64,000 nt of DNA from contig BDIU01000273.1 in the NCBI GenBank assembly GCA_002118135.1, positions 1-64,000 of the forward strand. The letters are read 5' to 3'. Shown in pieces: positions 11,183 to 21,673 of the stretch; the stretch's first letter is position 1, and every line of letters starts with the position of its first letter. The translations under genes were made by a program, and so were the position numbers. Below the pieces are notes generated by a model, which was not told the origin of the DNA, made no database searches, and was given only the letters and a program-made list of their open reading frames with translations. The stretch comes from Trebouxia sp. TZW2008 (taxonomy: Eukaryota > Chlorophyta > Trebouxiophyceae > Trebouxiales > Trebouxiaceae).

Positions 11183-12217
11183 CTACAATGGATGCCACAC
11201 AGACCGACCTAATTCTTGACAATAATTAAAAACAGCAGTTTGTTTCTTCCTGTTTGTTTCATGAGTTGTGAATATTGTATGACTTTTGCCACTGCCCGGT
11301 TGATAATCTGAAGAAGCCCAACTCTGGGGATCAAAGGGCGGGTTTGCAGGGAAGTCCCCAGTCAGTTTGGTCAAAAACATGCCCCACTCAAAGTATGACA
11401 ACCCATGTTCAATCGGGTCCTTTGGACGTCTGGTGATGTCTCTAGACTGCGCAAATTCTTCAAGATCCAACTTGGACCACAGAGTAAAAGGTAACCATCG
11501 CTTTTTCAATATCACATTGTCCCTATGTGCTGCCCCAGGACAGCTGTCAACTCTTATGTTCAAGCCGCCCTGAATGTCCATCACCATCCTTACTGGCCTG
11601 ATTAGCAAAGACGGGCATATCTTGAAGTATTCGGCTGAAATGCTGAAGGTTCTGCCTGCAATTACCATGTCACCAGCTTTCTTTCCAACAAATCCATAAC
11701 CTTGCAAAGCATGATGATATGTCGTCTCCTTGTCTGTCAAAATATCGTATGTACCGAGGTCAACATCAAGAGGCGTTGCGAAGCCCGTGACCAGATGCTG
11801 TGGAATCTGTTTGGCTCTTTCGGCCAAGACTGCCAAAGCTGCGCATAGAAAATGGCCTGATGTGGAGCTTTGATCATATTGTACACCTGTGTTGAAACTC
11901 AAGTGGTGGTATTCACCGCCGTTTCTTGACATGTTTGTCCTCACAAGAGCTTCCCTTACAATTTCTTGCAAGACTAGCCGGCTGCTGGTATGCAGCTGTT
12001 GCATTCGAACTCGAGCCAGCGGCTCAAGAAAAGGTAAGTACAAGTTCCTACAGCCGCTGCAGGCATCGCAAATCATCACCAGCGACGCAGCGTCCAGGTG
12101 TTCCGCGATTAGCTGTCCGATCTGCGGGTGTAACAGAGTGTCAGCCACCATGTTGGAGATCTCCAAACCGGAACGCTCGTTGCCGCCGGCTAACTTCTTG
12201 CATGTTTTCGCGTCCAT
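11183..12217 (-). CDS. Intronless F-box-like orphan protein, copy 1
   Basis: A single open frame of 344 aa, taken from the first ATG (MDAKTCKKLAGG); the frame stays open upstream without an ATG. Residues ~30-75 (LLHPQIGQLIAEHLDAASLV, MICDACSGCRNLYLPFLEPL) fit an F-box-like helix pattern. The remainder is a compact domain with no recognised family: GHFLCAALAVLAERAKQIPQ, FSISAEYFKICPSLLIRPVR, FTLWSKLDLEEFA, SYFEWGMFLTKLTGDFP, PGSGKSHTIFTTH. It is the tandem sister of 13315-14280. If the F-box is real, it would be an SCF ubiquitin-ligase substrate receptor; that is inference. Lack of introns beside intron-dense neighbours suggests a retrocopied or acquired ancestor. Confidence 0.8.
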   Translation of the reverse strand: MDAKTCKKLAGGNERSGLEISNMVADTLLHPQIGQLIAEHLDAASLVMICDACSGCRNLYLPFLEPLARVRMQQLHTSSRLVLQEIVREALVRTNMSRNGGEYHHLSFNTGVQYDQSSTSGHFLCAALAVLAERAKQIPQHLVTGFATPLDVDLGTYDILTDKETTYHHALQGYGFVGKKAGDMVIAGRTFSISAEYFKICPSLLIRPVRMVMDIQGGLNIRVDSCPGAAHRDNVILKKRWLPFTLWSKLDLEEFAQSRDITRRPKDPIEHGLSYFEWGMFLTKLTGDFPANPPFDPQSWASSDYQPGSGKSHTIFTTHETNRKKQTAVFNYCQELGRSVWHPL

Positions 12218-13314
12218 ACTCGGAGTGGACAAGTGCTGCAGCTCTGGCTGCAGCTGCTGCTCGTTGTCAAGCTGCACCTGGCGCAGTTCTGAGGGCTGTT
12301 TGCACAGGGCCCTCAACACGCCTAGCTTCTGACAGAAACATTCTGATCTGAACTCAAGGTGCTGACTGGCAAAAGACTCGCCTGGACTTGGGGGTTGGGT
12401 TGGTCGTGAGCTGACTCAACAAGACCCAGCCAAGGTAGGTAACAACAATGTCAGCGCAATCATTCTCATTCAGACGGAGGCTGTTACGAATTTTCAACTT
12501 AAGCCAAATTACGAGCATCACATGATGTCAATGCATTGACAGCCAGTAATAGAACATAGATAGTGCATAGTACGTAAAAGATGCCTATGAACCTGACTTA
12601 GTCTCAGGACGCTTGCCAGATCGTGCTGAGCTATGTGCAACAGCAAGCACTCATCTGTCATAATGAACAACAACACCACAGGCTATGAACACAGTCAGTG
12701 CATGCAAAAACTCCGGAGTGCAGCCATGATGAAACATATCATGCAAAAACTCCGGAGTGCAGCCATGATGAAACATATAACGGCATCTCAAGTCTTCTAA
12801 GTAGCTTTGAAAATTGATGACTGCTTTGAAGTTTGCGGGGCCTTGCATAGCAACAGCTGCAGCACTGCAACAGTTGCAGCTGCGTTTCAAGGAGCTCATG
12901 TCTTCTGGTTAAAACTGTAGCCGAATGCTGGTATACAGCATGCTTATACTTGATCGGTGGGCAAACGAAGCTTCAAAATCTTCTATACGCCTGACTAGCT
13001 GCCGTAGCCCAGTGGATTCTGCCAAACCTGCTTGAAGCAGCTGTCAACCTGGTTAAAGTGTGAATCCATCATGTCCTTAACTTTACAATAAGTGTCTCAA
13101 ACTTATCAAGGCATAGCGTGCAATGCAGCACCAAGTCAACTTGTTTAGCTGCCGGACTATTGATGCATCAAACATGAGCTTTGACGGTATGGCCCATTAC
13201 CTGTTAACAAATGAGTGTTGATTGACTGCACTTCATTCAGCTGATTGAAAAAAGCCTTCAGGTACAGAGAATGACCAAGAGCCCTTGCAACGGCAGCCCA
13301 TTTCTTCCTTGTGC
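12218..13314. other. Interval between the tandem F-box-like genes, with an exact 39-bp duplication
   Basis: It holds the promoter of copy 1 and the 3' flank of copy 2. A 39-bp unit is repeated exactly head to tail at 12701-12739 and 12740-12778 (begins CATGCAAAAACTCCGGAGTG). A weaker relative occurs at ~10695-10725 in the matching flank of copy 1. No gene is seen. Confidence 0.7.
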
Positions 13315-14280
13315 CTACAACGGAGTCCACAAAGACCGGCCACATTCTGCATGGTACTTGAAAACATAAGTCTGCTTCCTGTTATCGTTCGGATGGGTCG
13401 CAAATATTGTGTGACTTTTGCCAGAACCCGCTTGATAATATTCTTGAGCGCCCCAATTATTAGGCAGAAAGGGCGGGTCTGGAGGAAAGTCCCCAGTCAG
13501 CTTGGTCAGAAACATGCCCCAGTCATAGTGCGATAAGCCATGTTCAAACACATCTTTGCCACGTTCACTGACGCCTCTAGATTGAGCAAAATCTTGAAGA
13601 TCAGACTTGGACCATAGAGTGAAAGGAGGCCATTCCTGTTTCACTATTATATTGTCCCTAGAATATCCCCTAGGATGACTGTCAAGTCTGATATTCAAGG
13701 AGCCTTGGATGTCCATACACATACGTATTGGCCTAATCAGCAAAGCTGGGCATATCTTGAAGTATTCGGCTGAAATGCTGAATGCTTTGCCTGCAATCAT
13801 TATATCACCCGCTTTCCTTCCAATGAACTTGAAGCCATGCAATGCATGCTCATGTGCCGTCTCAGAGTCTGTCGAAAGGTTGTATGGACCGAGATCAACA
13901 TCAAGAGGTGCCACAGAGCCTGTGACCAGTTGCTGAGGAATCTGTTTGGCTCTGTTGGCCAAAATTGCCAAAGATGCGCATAGGAAATGGCCTGATGATG
14001 GTCTTGGATCACCGATTACACCTGTGCGGAAGTGTAATTCGTGGTATTCGCCGCTGCTCGACATATGTGACGTCACAAGAGCTTCCCTTACAAGTTCCTG
14101 CAAGACTAGTCGGCTGCTGGAATGAAGCTGTTGCATTCGGATTCGAGCCAGAGGTTCGAGAAAAGGTAAGTACAAATTCCTGCAGCCACTGCAGGCATCG
14201 CAAATCATCACCAGCGACGCAGCATCAAGGTTTTCCGCGATTAGACGCCCGATCTGCGGGTGCAAAAGGATGTCAGACAT
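13315..14280 (-). CDS. Intronless F-box-like orphan protein, copy 2
   Basis: A 321-aa open frame from ATG (MSDILLHPQIGRLIAENLDA), clearly homologous along its whole length to 11183-12217: RMQQLHSSSRLVLQELVREA, FSISAEYFKICPALLIRPIR, FTLWSKSDLQDFAQSRG, WGMFLTKLTGDFPPDPPF, AGSGKSHTIFATH. The ~25 residues that precede this point in copy 1 are not alignable here, so the N-terminus is shorter or remodelled. Changes are spread but the frame is intact, suggesting both copies are under selection. Function is unknown beyond the F-box-like N-terminus. Confidence 0.8.
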   Translation of the reverse strand: MSDILLHPQIGRLIAENLDAASLVMICDACSGCRNLYLPFLEPLARIRMQQLHSSSRLVLQELVREALVTSHMSSSGEYHELHFRTGVIGDPRPSSGHFLCASLAILANRAKQIPQQLVTGSVAPLDVDLGPYNLSTDSETAHEHALHGFKFIGRKAGDIMIAGKAFSISAEYFKICPALLIRPIRMCMDIQGSLNIRLDSHPRGYSRDNIIVKQEWPPFTLWSKSDLQDFAQSRGVSERGKDVFEHGLSHYDWGMFLTKLTGDFPPDPPFLPNNWGAQEYYQAGSGKSHTIFATHPNDNRKQTYVFKYHAECGRSLWTPL

Positions 14281-15391
14281 AAAGATAGGGATCTTGAAAC
14301 TCCAGTGCTCGGTTCCGTTAACTCTTGAAAACAGGGCAGTGCTTTGTGTTGGCTACGCCTTCGCGTGCATGCCAATGCTGCAGCTGCTGCTCATTGCCGA
14401 AGCTGCCCTGGCTCTTCTCAGGGCGGTTTCCGCAGAGCCCTACGCATGCCCAATTCAGGAATCTAACATGGCTGTTTACACACATACAGGCACCACTGCT
14501 TAGAAAAGCACGACATTCGCTCGGTGAAGGACACTGACAACGCTCAACAAAAGCATGCAGTCAGTGTGCGCGCAAACTGATCTCTAGAGATCTCACAATC
14601 TAGTACCGAACATATTACTCCTCATGGCATTACAGTTCTTCACAGCAATCATCAATAAAAGCTGTCTTGACGCTGAGCTACTACCAATCAAAGGTCAGAA
14701 CTTCTCTACATTGAAAACGGGAAGTGCTCAACGAAGGTTTTGGGTGCTGATTGGCAAGCTGTACCCATCCTGACCTTTCATCTTCTTCATTTTCATTGCG
14801 TAAGGCTTCTGTCACTTCTTGTAGCATCAATCATGCTTCTAACAGGACTTTCGTACCGATAGTCTGTCCTCTGCTGATCAATACACTCCAATGGACTCTC
14901 TGCAAATACAATGGTATCTTGAAAATCCTCAAAGACAAGCAATATATCTGTAACAAGGGTAGACCAAAAAGGCACTCCTATCTGCTGGTAATGCCATTGC
15001 ATCAGGTTGGAGAGCAGGAGGCACTACACCAAAAGGAGGCTGTCCTAGTCTTGCAGAACTTCCCAACAGTGACTATGGCTTGCTGCCATTTGTCATGCAT
15101 GAGCCATGACTCAAGAGCAGAAACCAAGGGCACTACACAGGAATTGCAGCAGTTTCACAACACAGATTTACAAGGCATGCATGCAAGTGCTGCACTGAGC
15201 AAATTTGGTTTATGCTTGAAGGCATGCAAATACTGTATACTCTATGCATTAGTCAAGCCAACTGAACACTATTCTTTGGCAGTGAGCGCGGCTGCAGATA
15301 TGCAAGAAGTAGCTCACACAAGCAAGTGCAAGCAAGCGTTCAGTACCAGAGTAAGCAAATGCTGTAGACTTTGGGCCTTAGTCAAGCCAGT
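14281..15391. other. Intergenic stretch, no supported gene
   Basis: This is the upstream region of copy 2 and the 3' flank of the next minus-strand gene. A long plus-strand open frame (14751-15395) crosses it but has no family signature and runs through decayed copies of the neighbouring gene's last exon (~15240-15310). I do not call it. Confidence 0.5.
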
Positions 15392-18300
15392 TTAACACTG
15401 CTTACTTGGCAGTGAGCGTGGCTGCAGATCCCCTTGACCTGCTGCTCCTGGCCCGCCTAAGTCTGCAAAACACCAGACCATGAAAACGCAGATGGACACT
15501 CAGACTGACTTGAGCTGAAGCTTATGCTCACATCCAAGTGTCTGTCTGGTGCACACAAACAAAGACTATGACAAGCTTGGACCAAGCAATGAGCAACACT
15601 GATAGCCAGTCATACAGTGTTGGTGGCGCTCATCTGACATGATGACTGATGTGGAGACAGAAATTTTGACAAGCTTGTCTCGAGCTTTGAGCAACATTCA
15701 CTGCCAGTGACAACATTCTCCCATGCCTGGGTTGAACTCAACGCAAGAAGCAGGAAGTGAACCAAACAGACATTGCATGCAGGTTTTGGGACAGTGGTCA
15801 CGTGCAATCTGGTTGTGAGGCACATTTAAGCTCACACAACCATTCTGTTGTCTGTGATGTGAATGATAGTGTTTCAAAACCCACTGGCAACTTCTCTCAT
15901 GCTGAGCAAGCAATGCACATTTGGGGCAATACACAATCATTCTGTGTCTGTGATGAACATCTCTATCTAACAGATGGAATTGACTGGATAGAATTGACTG
16001 TGATGAACATGTCTATCTTATTTCTGTCAGAACATTTCTAACTTACTCGCGACTTCTCTCATGCTGAGCAAGCGGTGCCCAAGATACACTGTGGTCCCAT
16101 CACTCCTGACCTCACTCCTCCACAGTAGGACAAATATATCTTGGGTGGTTGCAAATGCCACAAGATGTGCAGCACCATCTGCATATCCACCCTGCAAACC
16201 GAAAGGGTTTGTATCTGTTTCTGTGACAACTTTTCTAGTTTTCAGTATAATCTTGGCAGATCTTCAGATGTGGCAAACGCCACAAGATGTGCAGCACCAT
16301 TTGCATACCCGCCCTGAAAATCACAAGCATTGCAGTCAATTTGTTGCACCTGACATGCTTTGTTTTCTGGTTTTGATTTGTGTAATGTTATATGGGTACC
16401 AGCATTCCACTTGTGGCATGTTGACGCATTGCTGTGCAGTACCTTGCACGCCTCTACAGGGGCTCTGACATTCCGGGTTTGCCCACACTATGTGTGCAGG
16501 TTTGTGGGGGGTTGCGGGGCAGTTTGTGTGGGCTACACTAGCAATGCACTGATACTGAGGCTAATTTGCGTGGGGTGACCGCGCTTGGCCGAAGGCAGGC
16601 AGTCAGTCAGTCAGTCAGTCAGTCAGTCAGTCAGTCAGTCAGTCAGTCACTCAGCCAGCCAATGTCAGTCTGTCAGTCACAGTACAGTCACTCAGCGCAG
16701 TTAGTCATAACAGTCATTCTGCAGTCAGAGACAGACCTCATTGACAGCGTTACCACCATAGACAATATAATGTCTGGGATCAGTCACCCCAATGCCATCA
16801 AAGCCGCCAATCTGGTTCATATTTTGTGCCAAGTCATTACGTGTAGTTTGACCCAACAGGCGGGGGTCACTGGGGGTACTCTGACGGGGTTGGATGTGCG
16901 CGAAATACACCTGCCCGTTTTCGACCAGAATTGCAATGGTGCAGCCTGCAGAGTGAGAAGCAAAGTTCATCTGCCAAGCCTCTGTCAAGATGGCAATAGT
17001 GAAGCCTGCAGGACCAGGACCACAAGCGCCAACCAAGCAATGCTGCACTGCTCACATACTTGTCAGCATGTGGGCAGAGTATACCTTTTCATTTTATCAT
17101 TGTGCAGGATGTTTTGCTTGCTTGACCTGTGAACACGTGAGTGGCGATCACAGTGGGGTTGATGATGCGTGTATTGTCTTGCAGTGCAATGCTTCAAACC
17201 ATGCCTGTCAGCGCTTGAGTGACACTTATGGTTGGCTGATGTGTCAGCACATTTCACTGGCTCACCTGTCAGCACTTGAGTAGCTATCACACTGGGTTGG
17301 GTATGTGTACTGTCTTGCACTGCAATGCTGCACAATATGCCATTTCCAAACAAAGCTGTCAACAGTTGATTTGCACAACAATCAATCAGCTCGCCCGTCA
17401 ACACTTGAGTAGCATTCATAGTGGATGCCCATCTGCAGCATTGCACTGCAAGACAACACGTGCATCCACTGTGCTGCAGATCATGCTGACTTTCAAAATA
17501 ATTTTTGAAATGTGAGTTGCACCATGAGTCAGCTCACCTGTGAGCACTTGAGTGGCAATGACAGTGGGCTGAATACGGGTGTTGTCTTGCAGAGCAATGC
17601 TGTAGTACCCAGCAGTAGCACGGCTGTTGCCAGTAGCCTGGGGAATCTGGTAGCTGTTGTGCCCTCCTAAGTAGGGGGTACCCGCATTAGCCCCCTGGGG
17701 GCCGTCCCCAGCATCTAAAACGGGAATGATGACGGCAGGGCGAGATGCTGCTGGCCCTGCCTCTGCACCATGCAAGGACACGATGAGATGAAGAAGACTG
17801 GCAGCAATAAGAAGAAGAAGAGCAAGATATGCTTTGGCCCCTCAGATAGGGAGTATCCGTGTTGACCCCCTATGGGCTGTCTCCAGCATCTAAACGGGAA
17901 TGATGTGAGGGCAGAGCGGGATGCCGCTGGCCCTGCTTCTGCAGCCATGCAAGGACATGATGAGATGAAGAAGACTGACAGCAACAGGAAGAAGAGCGAG
18001 ACAAGCTTTGGCCCCTCAGATAGGGAGTATCCGTATTAGCCCCCTACGGGCTGTCTCCAGCATCTAAACGGGAATGATATGAGGGCAGAGCGGGATGCTG
18101 CTGGCTCTGCCTCTGCAGCCATGCAAGGACATGATGAGATGAAGAAGACTGACAGCAAAAGGAAGAAGAGCAAGATAATCTCTGGCCTCAAAGATAGGGA
18201 GTATCCACAGCAGGAGTAAGTTACTCCAAGTAACTGCCAAAAGGCTGACAGAAGACAGAAGAAGCACAGCGAGATGACTGTAAACTATGACTCAGTGCTG

Positions 18301-18711
18301 TGTATAACTGCTGTGCTGATTGGCCGTGATGTTTGTGAAAGATTCTACACAGAGGACGGTGCCACGTGATGCAAAGCCAGTGACACAAAGGTTCATGTCA
18401 GCTGTGACTTCAATGGTTTCCAAGGATGTAATCGACCCAATGATTGTGTATTGCGAGTCCTTGCTTCATGAACAGTGGTGTCAGGCCACCTGGGTGTTTG
18501 TAGCGTGATTTGAAAGACCTCAGATGTGACTCCGGTTTACATTGTCAATTTTCAAGCTATGAATTGTATTGTCACAACCATGCACAAAAGTAGAGAAAAG
18601 CCCACCTGGATGATCTGGCGTGGTCCCAAGGGCCATAGTTATAATGCCGCTGTTGTCTGCCTGAGATACAACATTGTTTGGCCCACCATCTGTCACTGCT
18701 CCGATGTTGTT
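15392..18711 (-). CDS. Protein with CNF1/CheD-fold-like Cys-His arrangement (N-terminus unresolved)
   Basis: Five exons close in phase to 251 aa plus stop: 18606-18711, 17538-17762, 16737-16945, 16047-16191 and 15392-15462. The first half is Gly/Pro-rich (LDAGDGPQGANAGTPYLGG). Then follow IQPTVIATQVLTG, GCTIAILVENGQVYFAHIQP, TDPRHYIVYGGNAVNE, GGYADGAAHLVAF and VYLGHRLLSMREVA. A Gly-Cys at the start of a hydrophobic strand, with a His 15 residues later in a second strand, is the active-site layout of the CNF1/CheD-like amidohydrolase fold. In CNF1 the catalytic Cys and His are also 15 apart. Deamidase or esterase activity is inference. The first exon begins at an acceptor in phase 0. Its upstream partner could be exon 19243-19617 of the next gene, also phase 0, or an unseen first exon. 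Confidence 0.6.
15580..15960 (-). repeat. Decayed copies of the donor end of exon 16047-16191
   Basis: About 15885-15925 repeats the donor end of exon 16047-16191 (the GCTTGCTCAGCATGAGAGAAG core in the sense strand). More diverged relatives occur near 15690-15730 and 15590-15620. They lie downstream of the exon in gene sense and are not usable. Confidence 0.55.
16260..16330 (-). pseudogene. Copy of the acceptor end of exon 16047-16191
   Basis: Bases ~16269-16322 repeat ~16148-16200 (acceptor plus GGYADGAAHLVAFAT) with substitutions, including loss of a clean acceptor (TTTTCAGGGCGGG). It stands upstream of the real exon in gene sense. Confidence 0.7.
16450..16590 (+). mobile_element. Interspersed ~195-bp element, copy a (3'-truncated)
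   Basis: Shares with 22941-23134 and, inverted, 57397-57600 the order CCTCTACAG, TTTGCCCACAC.ATGTGTGC, GGTTTGTGGGGG, TGTGTGGGCTACACTAG, TTTG(T/C)GTGGGGTG. This copy stops at the CAGT microsatellite and lacks the GC-rich 3' hairpin. No coding potential. It lies in an intron of the Cys/His gene. Confidence 0.75.
16599..16650. repeat. (CAGT)n microsatellite
   Basis: About twelve tandem CAGT units directly follow the truncated interspersed element, then degenerate CAGT-like sequence continues to ~16690. Confidence 0.95.
16946..17005 (-). pseudogene. Broken copy of the Cys-bearing exon start
   Basis: Directly upstream of exon 16737-16945 in gene sense, ~16965-17005 repeats its acceptor and first codons. 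It reads GFTIAILTEAWQMNF where the real exon reads GCTIAILVENGQVYF. The proposed catalytic Cys is replaced by Phe. Confidence 0.75.
17120..17475 (-). repeat. Three copies of the donor end of exon 17538-17762
   Basis: Around 17130-17195, 17265-17330 and 17385-17460 the sequence repeats the theme IALQDNTRIQPTVIATQVLTG plus its GT donor. The middle copy reads IAVQDSTHTQPSVIATQVLTG, followed by the donor. Others carry substitutions and frame breaks. All lie downstream of the real exon in gene sense. Confidence 0.75.
17765..18260 (-). repeat. About 175-bp tandem repeats carrying the acceptor end of exon 17538-17762
   Basis: Two clear further units and a partial third follow the real exon end with a ~175-bp period. 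Each holds a GATGAGATGAAGAAGACTG segment, an acceptor (TCTGCAG) and the first codons of the exon (theme AGPAASR.A). In the copies a lost T in CCCGTTTTAGATGC breaks the frame. They are partial-exon copies fused to intron sequence. Confidence 0.85.
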
Positions 18712-18813
18712 CTGCAGCAGCAAGGCAATGACGGTGTCGCAAACTCAGCCATTCAATGTCATGGGCAACTCAAATGGGTGTCAGCAGTAAAACAAAGGCG
18801 AGCTATCTCCAGA

Positions 18814-21673
18814 CTATGATTTGGACAGATTGAAGATGGCAAACATTGTCAATATAGCAGCCGTCAATATAGAAGCTGTAAACAGCAACATCAGCAGGCG
18901 TGCTTGTTCTGCCGTGCAAATGCTGAACAGCACATTTCCAGCTGCAGCTATGCAGCTGCAAATCAAGACCACAGGCCAAATGGTAGTACGTCGCAGATGT
19001 CCCAAAATTGATGCAGACTGCATGCATGACACATGCACTTGCATCAGTCTAAGCTGACTAATTTGTGCCTCCTGCATCAGTCATGCATCAGTCATGCATT
19101 AGTCGTGCAAGGGCTCTTGCTATGTAGTTGTTGGTTCTTATGAACCAGTGGACCTGTGCAAACACAGCTTGCAAGGCTTGCGCATGCATGGCAAAACATC
19201 AGCCATGCATCAGTCATGCATTAGTCATGCAAGGGCGCTTACTATGTAGTTGTTGGTGTTGATGAACCAGTGCACCAGTGCAAAAACGGCTCGCAAGGCT
19301 TGTGCATGAATGGCAAAGATAGCTAGAGCCTCTCCCGCATCATTGGGATAGTTTGGGTAGTATTTCTGTTGCAGCAATTTTCTGTTGCCTCCATCCAAGC
19401 TCAACAAAGCAGAATGGAGCGATGCATAATCCATGTCATCAAAGGCTGTCTGACTCAGCGTGCTGCCATGTGACTGCTGACTCAGCACGCCATCATGTGG
19501 TGGATGACTCAGCAGCTGACGCCAGCGTGCACCACCCAACAGATCGCTTCCTGGACAACTCTGCTTGCACAGAAACACAGGGTTGAACCAGACATCGAGG
19601 CAGGGACAAAGCAGAATCTGAAATGCAGTGGAGCATAAACAAGCACAGCTTCGATCAAGTATCAGAGGCAGAAATAAGACAGAAGTAACGATGCAATGGG
19701 GCACAGTACAGGTCATGGAGCAAGCTTGAACTGCCACAATATCTACAAGAATGCAACAAGTGGTTTGCAAGCTGCTGGCGCCTTATTGGAACAACTTCTG
19801 TTTTTAGAGATTGTGGTCACAACTTGTTGTCAGGAACACAGCAGAGATCCAGTGTATATACACAGCCCCCACAGCTATATTTTTTGGGTCAACAAAGTAA
19901 GGTCAAAGTGTTTGAGCAGCATGCTCAACTGCAACAATGCTCATGCAGTGGTGGGCATCAGATGCTGCAATGAACATGGCAAAGCCCTACAGCATGGAGT
20001 CTTGAAAGCAGGATGCAGGAAGTTGGGGCGCAATTGACACAACAAGGTGGGATTGAGGCAGCATGTACAATTGCAGCAGTGCTCATGCGTTGGTGCAATG
20101 GAGTTTCAGAACTTACTGAGTCTTCTACATTGAAGTAGCCATATATGCCCGAGAAGATGGTGATGAAGCAACTGCAAGCAGAAAGCGAATATTAGCTGAA
20201 CATGTGAGTGACGCAGTGGCATATGTGTGCTACACATATGCTCTCACATCACAGCATTAGACTTCACAGCATTGGCCTATGCTGCGGCTGGGCAAAAATG
20301 CCACGCAACCTGTTGTACAAGCAATCAGAAGGAAGACACACGCACATGGCATTGAGAAGGTGACACAAACATGGCTTAGGGTCGATTTACAGGTTGAGAT
20401 TCCAAGCTTTCCAGGTTACACATGCGCACACAACACGATTTGGGTGGAGTGACCATGAGCAAATCACTTAGAGGGTGACTTGAAGTAGTCATTGCCGTTG
20501 ACATTTGCATCTTTGTTCTGGCAAGCAAAGATCCACCAGCTATTTGTGCTCCATCCACTTGGGGTGCTTGGTATGTTTACCCTGCGACAGAGAAACTGCT
20601 GTGTTGACAACGCTTGAGACATTTGGACTTGATCTACTGACACAAGCAGAGACTTTTCTGTGCATTCAATAGCATGTGTACGCCGCAACTTTGGAGAGCT
20701 GCAGGTTGCGGCATAAACATGTCGCAAGTGCTCCATTGCCACACTGAAGTGATGCGATTGCATGGTCTAGAGACCAGTTGTTCAAAAGAAGAAAATGTCT
20801 TGTCAAGCTGCCTGAAATACCTATTGATCTCAAATGCATGTTGATTGCGTGTTGCTGTTGCTCATGTGCATCCACAGATTTGACCTGGCAATTGGCTGCT
20901 TACATCGGCTGCCAATGCGCCATATGCAAACTGTACTCGAGAGGTGCTGGGCCCTTACAAATGAGCTGAGTACTGATGAAAGCCTGATGATTGGCACCCA
21001 TTGTCTACAAATGTATCTCCGCTTGATGCACAGCCTCCTAAAGCACTGTTGCTCCAACAGCAGCTGCAAGATGAGTCTGGCACCTCAAACTGCAACACAT
21101 GAGAAACTTCCCCAATTGGGCGACTCACACTTGCTTGGCGTTGTAAGTAAGAGTTCAGTTGAGAAGTTAGCTGCAGAGCCCAGCATAGACATACACAGCC
21201 ATATATTCCCAAGTAGCCGGTGATGCATGTCAAAGGCTTGACGAGGTTGTATCCGTTGATCGTTGCCGGAGTGCCAAGGTCGCCTGCACGACGATACATC
21301 ACCTACGTGGCATCGCGGTCAGCGTCAGGCAGGCGCACTGGTCAAGTCACGCATGCCACGACGCCTGAATCGTGCAATTGTGCTGAGGTTGCCGCGCATC
21401 ATCTTAGCTTACACCTACCTGGGCAGTAGTCCTCCCACGCTCTGCCGCTCGGAATGCCGTTGAGCTTTGCGTAGTAGTAGCGGTACTCGCAGCTGCAGCG
21501 GAATGTTCTTGCGTGCATGGCACAGCAGCTTTATAAAACTCTCTGCAATTGAGATGCGCATACCGTGAGCAATCGCTCTTGGAGAATGATCCCCAATTTA
21601 AGCTCTGCGCGTTCGCCATGGCGACGCAACCCACAAGGATAAATAAGACACACGCGCTCTCATCGCTTGCCAT
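18814..21673 (-). CDS. Signal-peptide, cysteine-rich membrane protein, unknown family
   Basis: Eight exons close in phase to 383 aa: 21564-21673, 21419-21492, 21195-21283, 20959-21089, 20468-20581, 20117-20171, 19243-19617 and 18814-19017. Start ATG gives MASDESACVLFILVGCVAMA, a secretion signal. The ectodomain is Cys- and Trp-rich: LNWGSFSKSDCS, CEYRYYYAKLNGIPSGRAWE, CWSNSALGGCASSGDTFVDN, TNSWWIFACQNKDANVNGND. Hydrophobic segments follow: CFITIFSGIYGYF, ALAIFAIHAQALRAVFALVH, TTIWPVVLICSCIAAAGNVL and LLMLLFTASILTAAILTMFA. The last two are a likely C-terminal membrane hairpin before the stop. I do not recognise the family; a cell-surface or endomembrane role is inference. The end of exon 21195-21283 (CITGYLGIYG) resembles the start of exon 20117-20171 (CFITIFSGIYG), suggesting an old exon copy retained in the protein. 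Confidence 0.7.
19078..19236 (-). repeat. Copy of the donor end of exon 19243-19617
   Basis: About 19120-19195 repeats ~19228-19315 (theme ALRAVFALVHWFINTNNYI plus donor) and is preceded by short TCAGTCATGCAT units. The copy has substitutions (theme AQALQAVFAQVHWFIRTNN) and lies downstream of the exon in gene sense. Confidence 0.75.

Noticed and set aside
14751..15395. 214-codon plus-strand open frame
   Set aside because: No family motif; it ends over decayed copies of the opposite-strand gene's last exon and has no codon or splice support.
18803..19027. Alternative frame of the last membrane-protein exon (Cys/His-rich)
   Set aside because: The other frame gives two good membrane helices, fits the phase of the preceding exon and ends at a stop.
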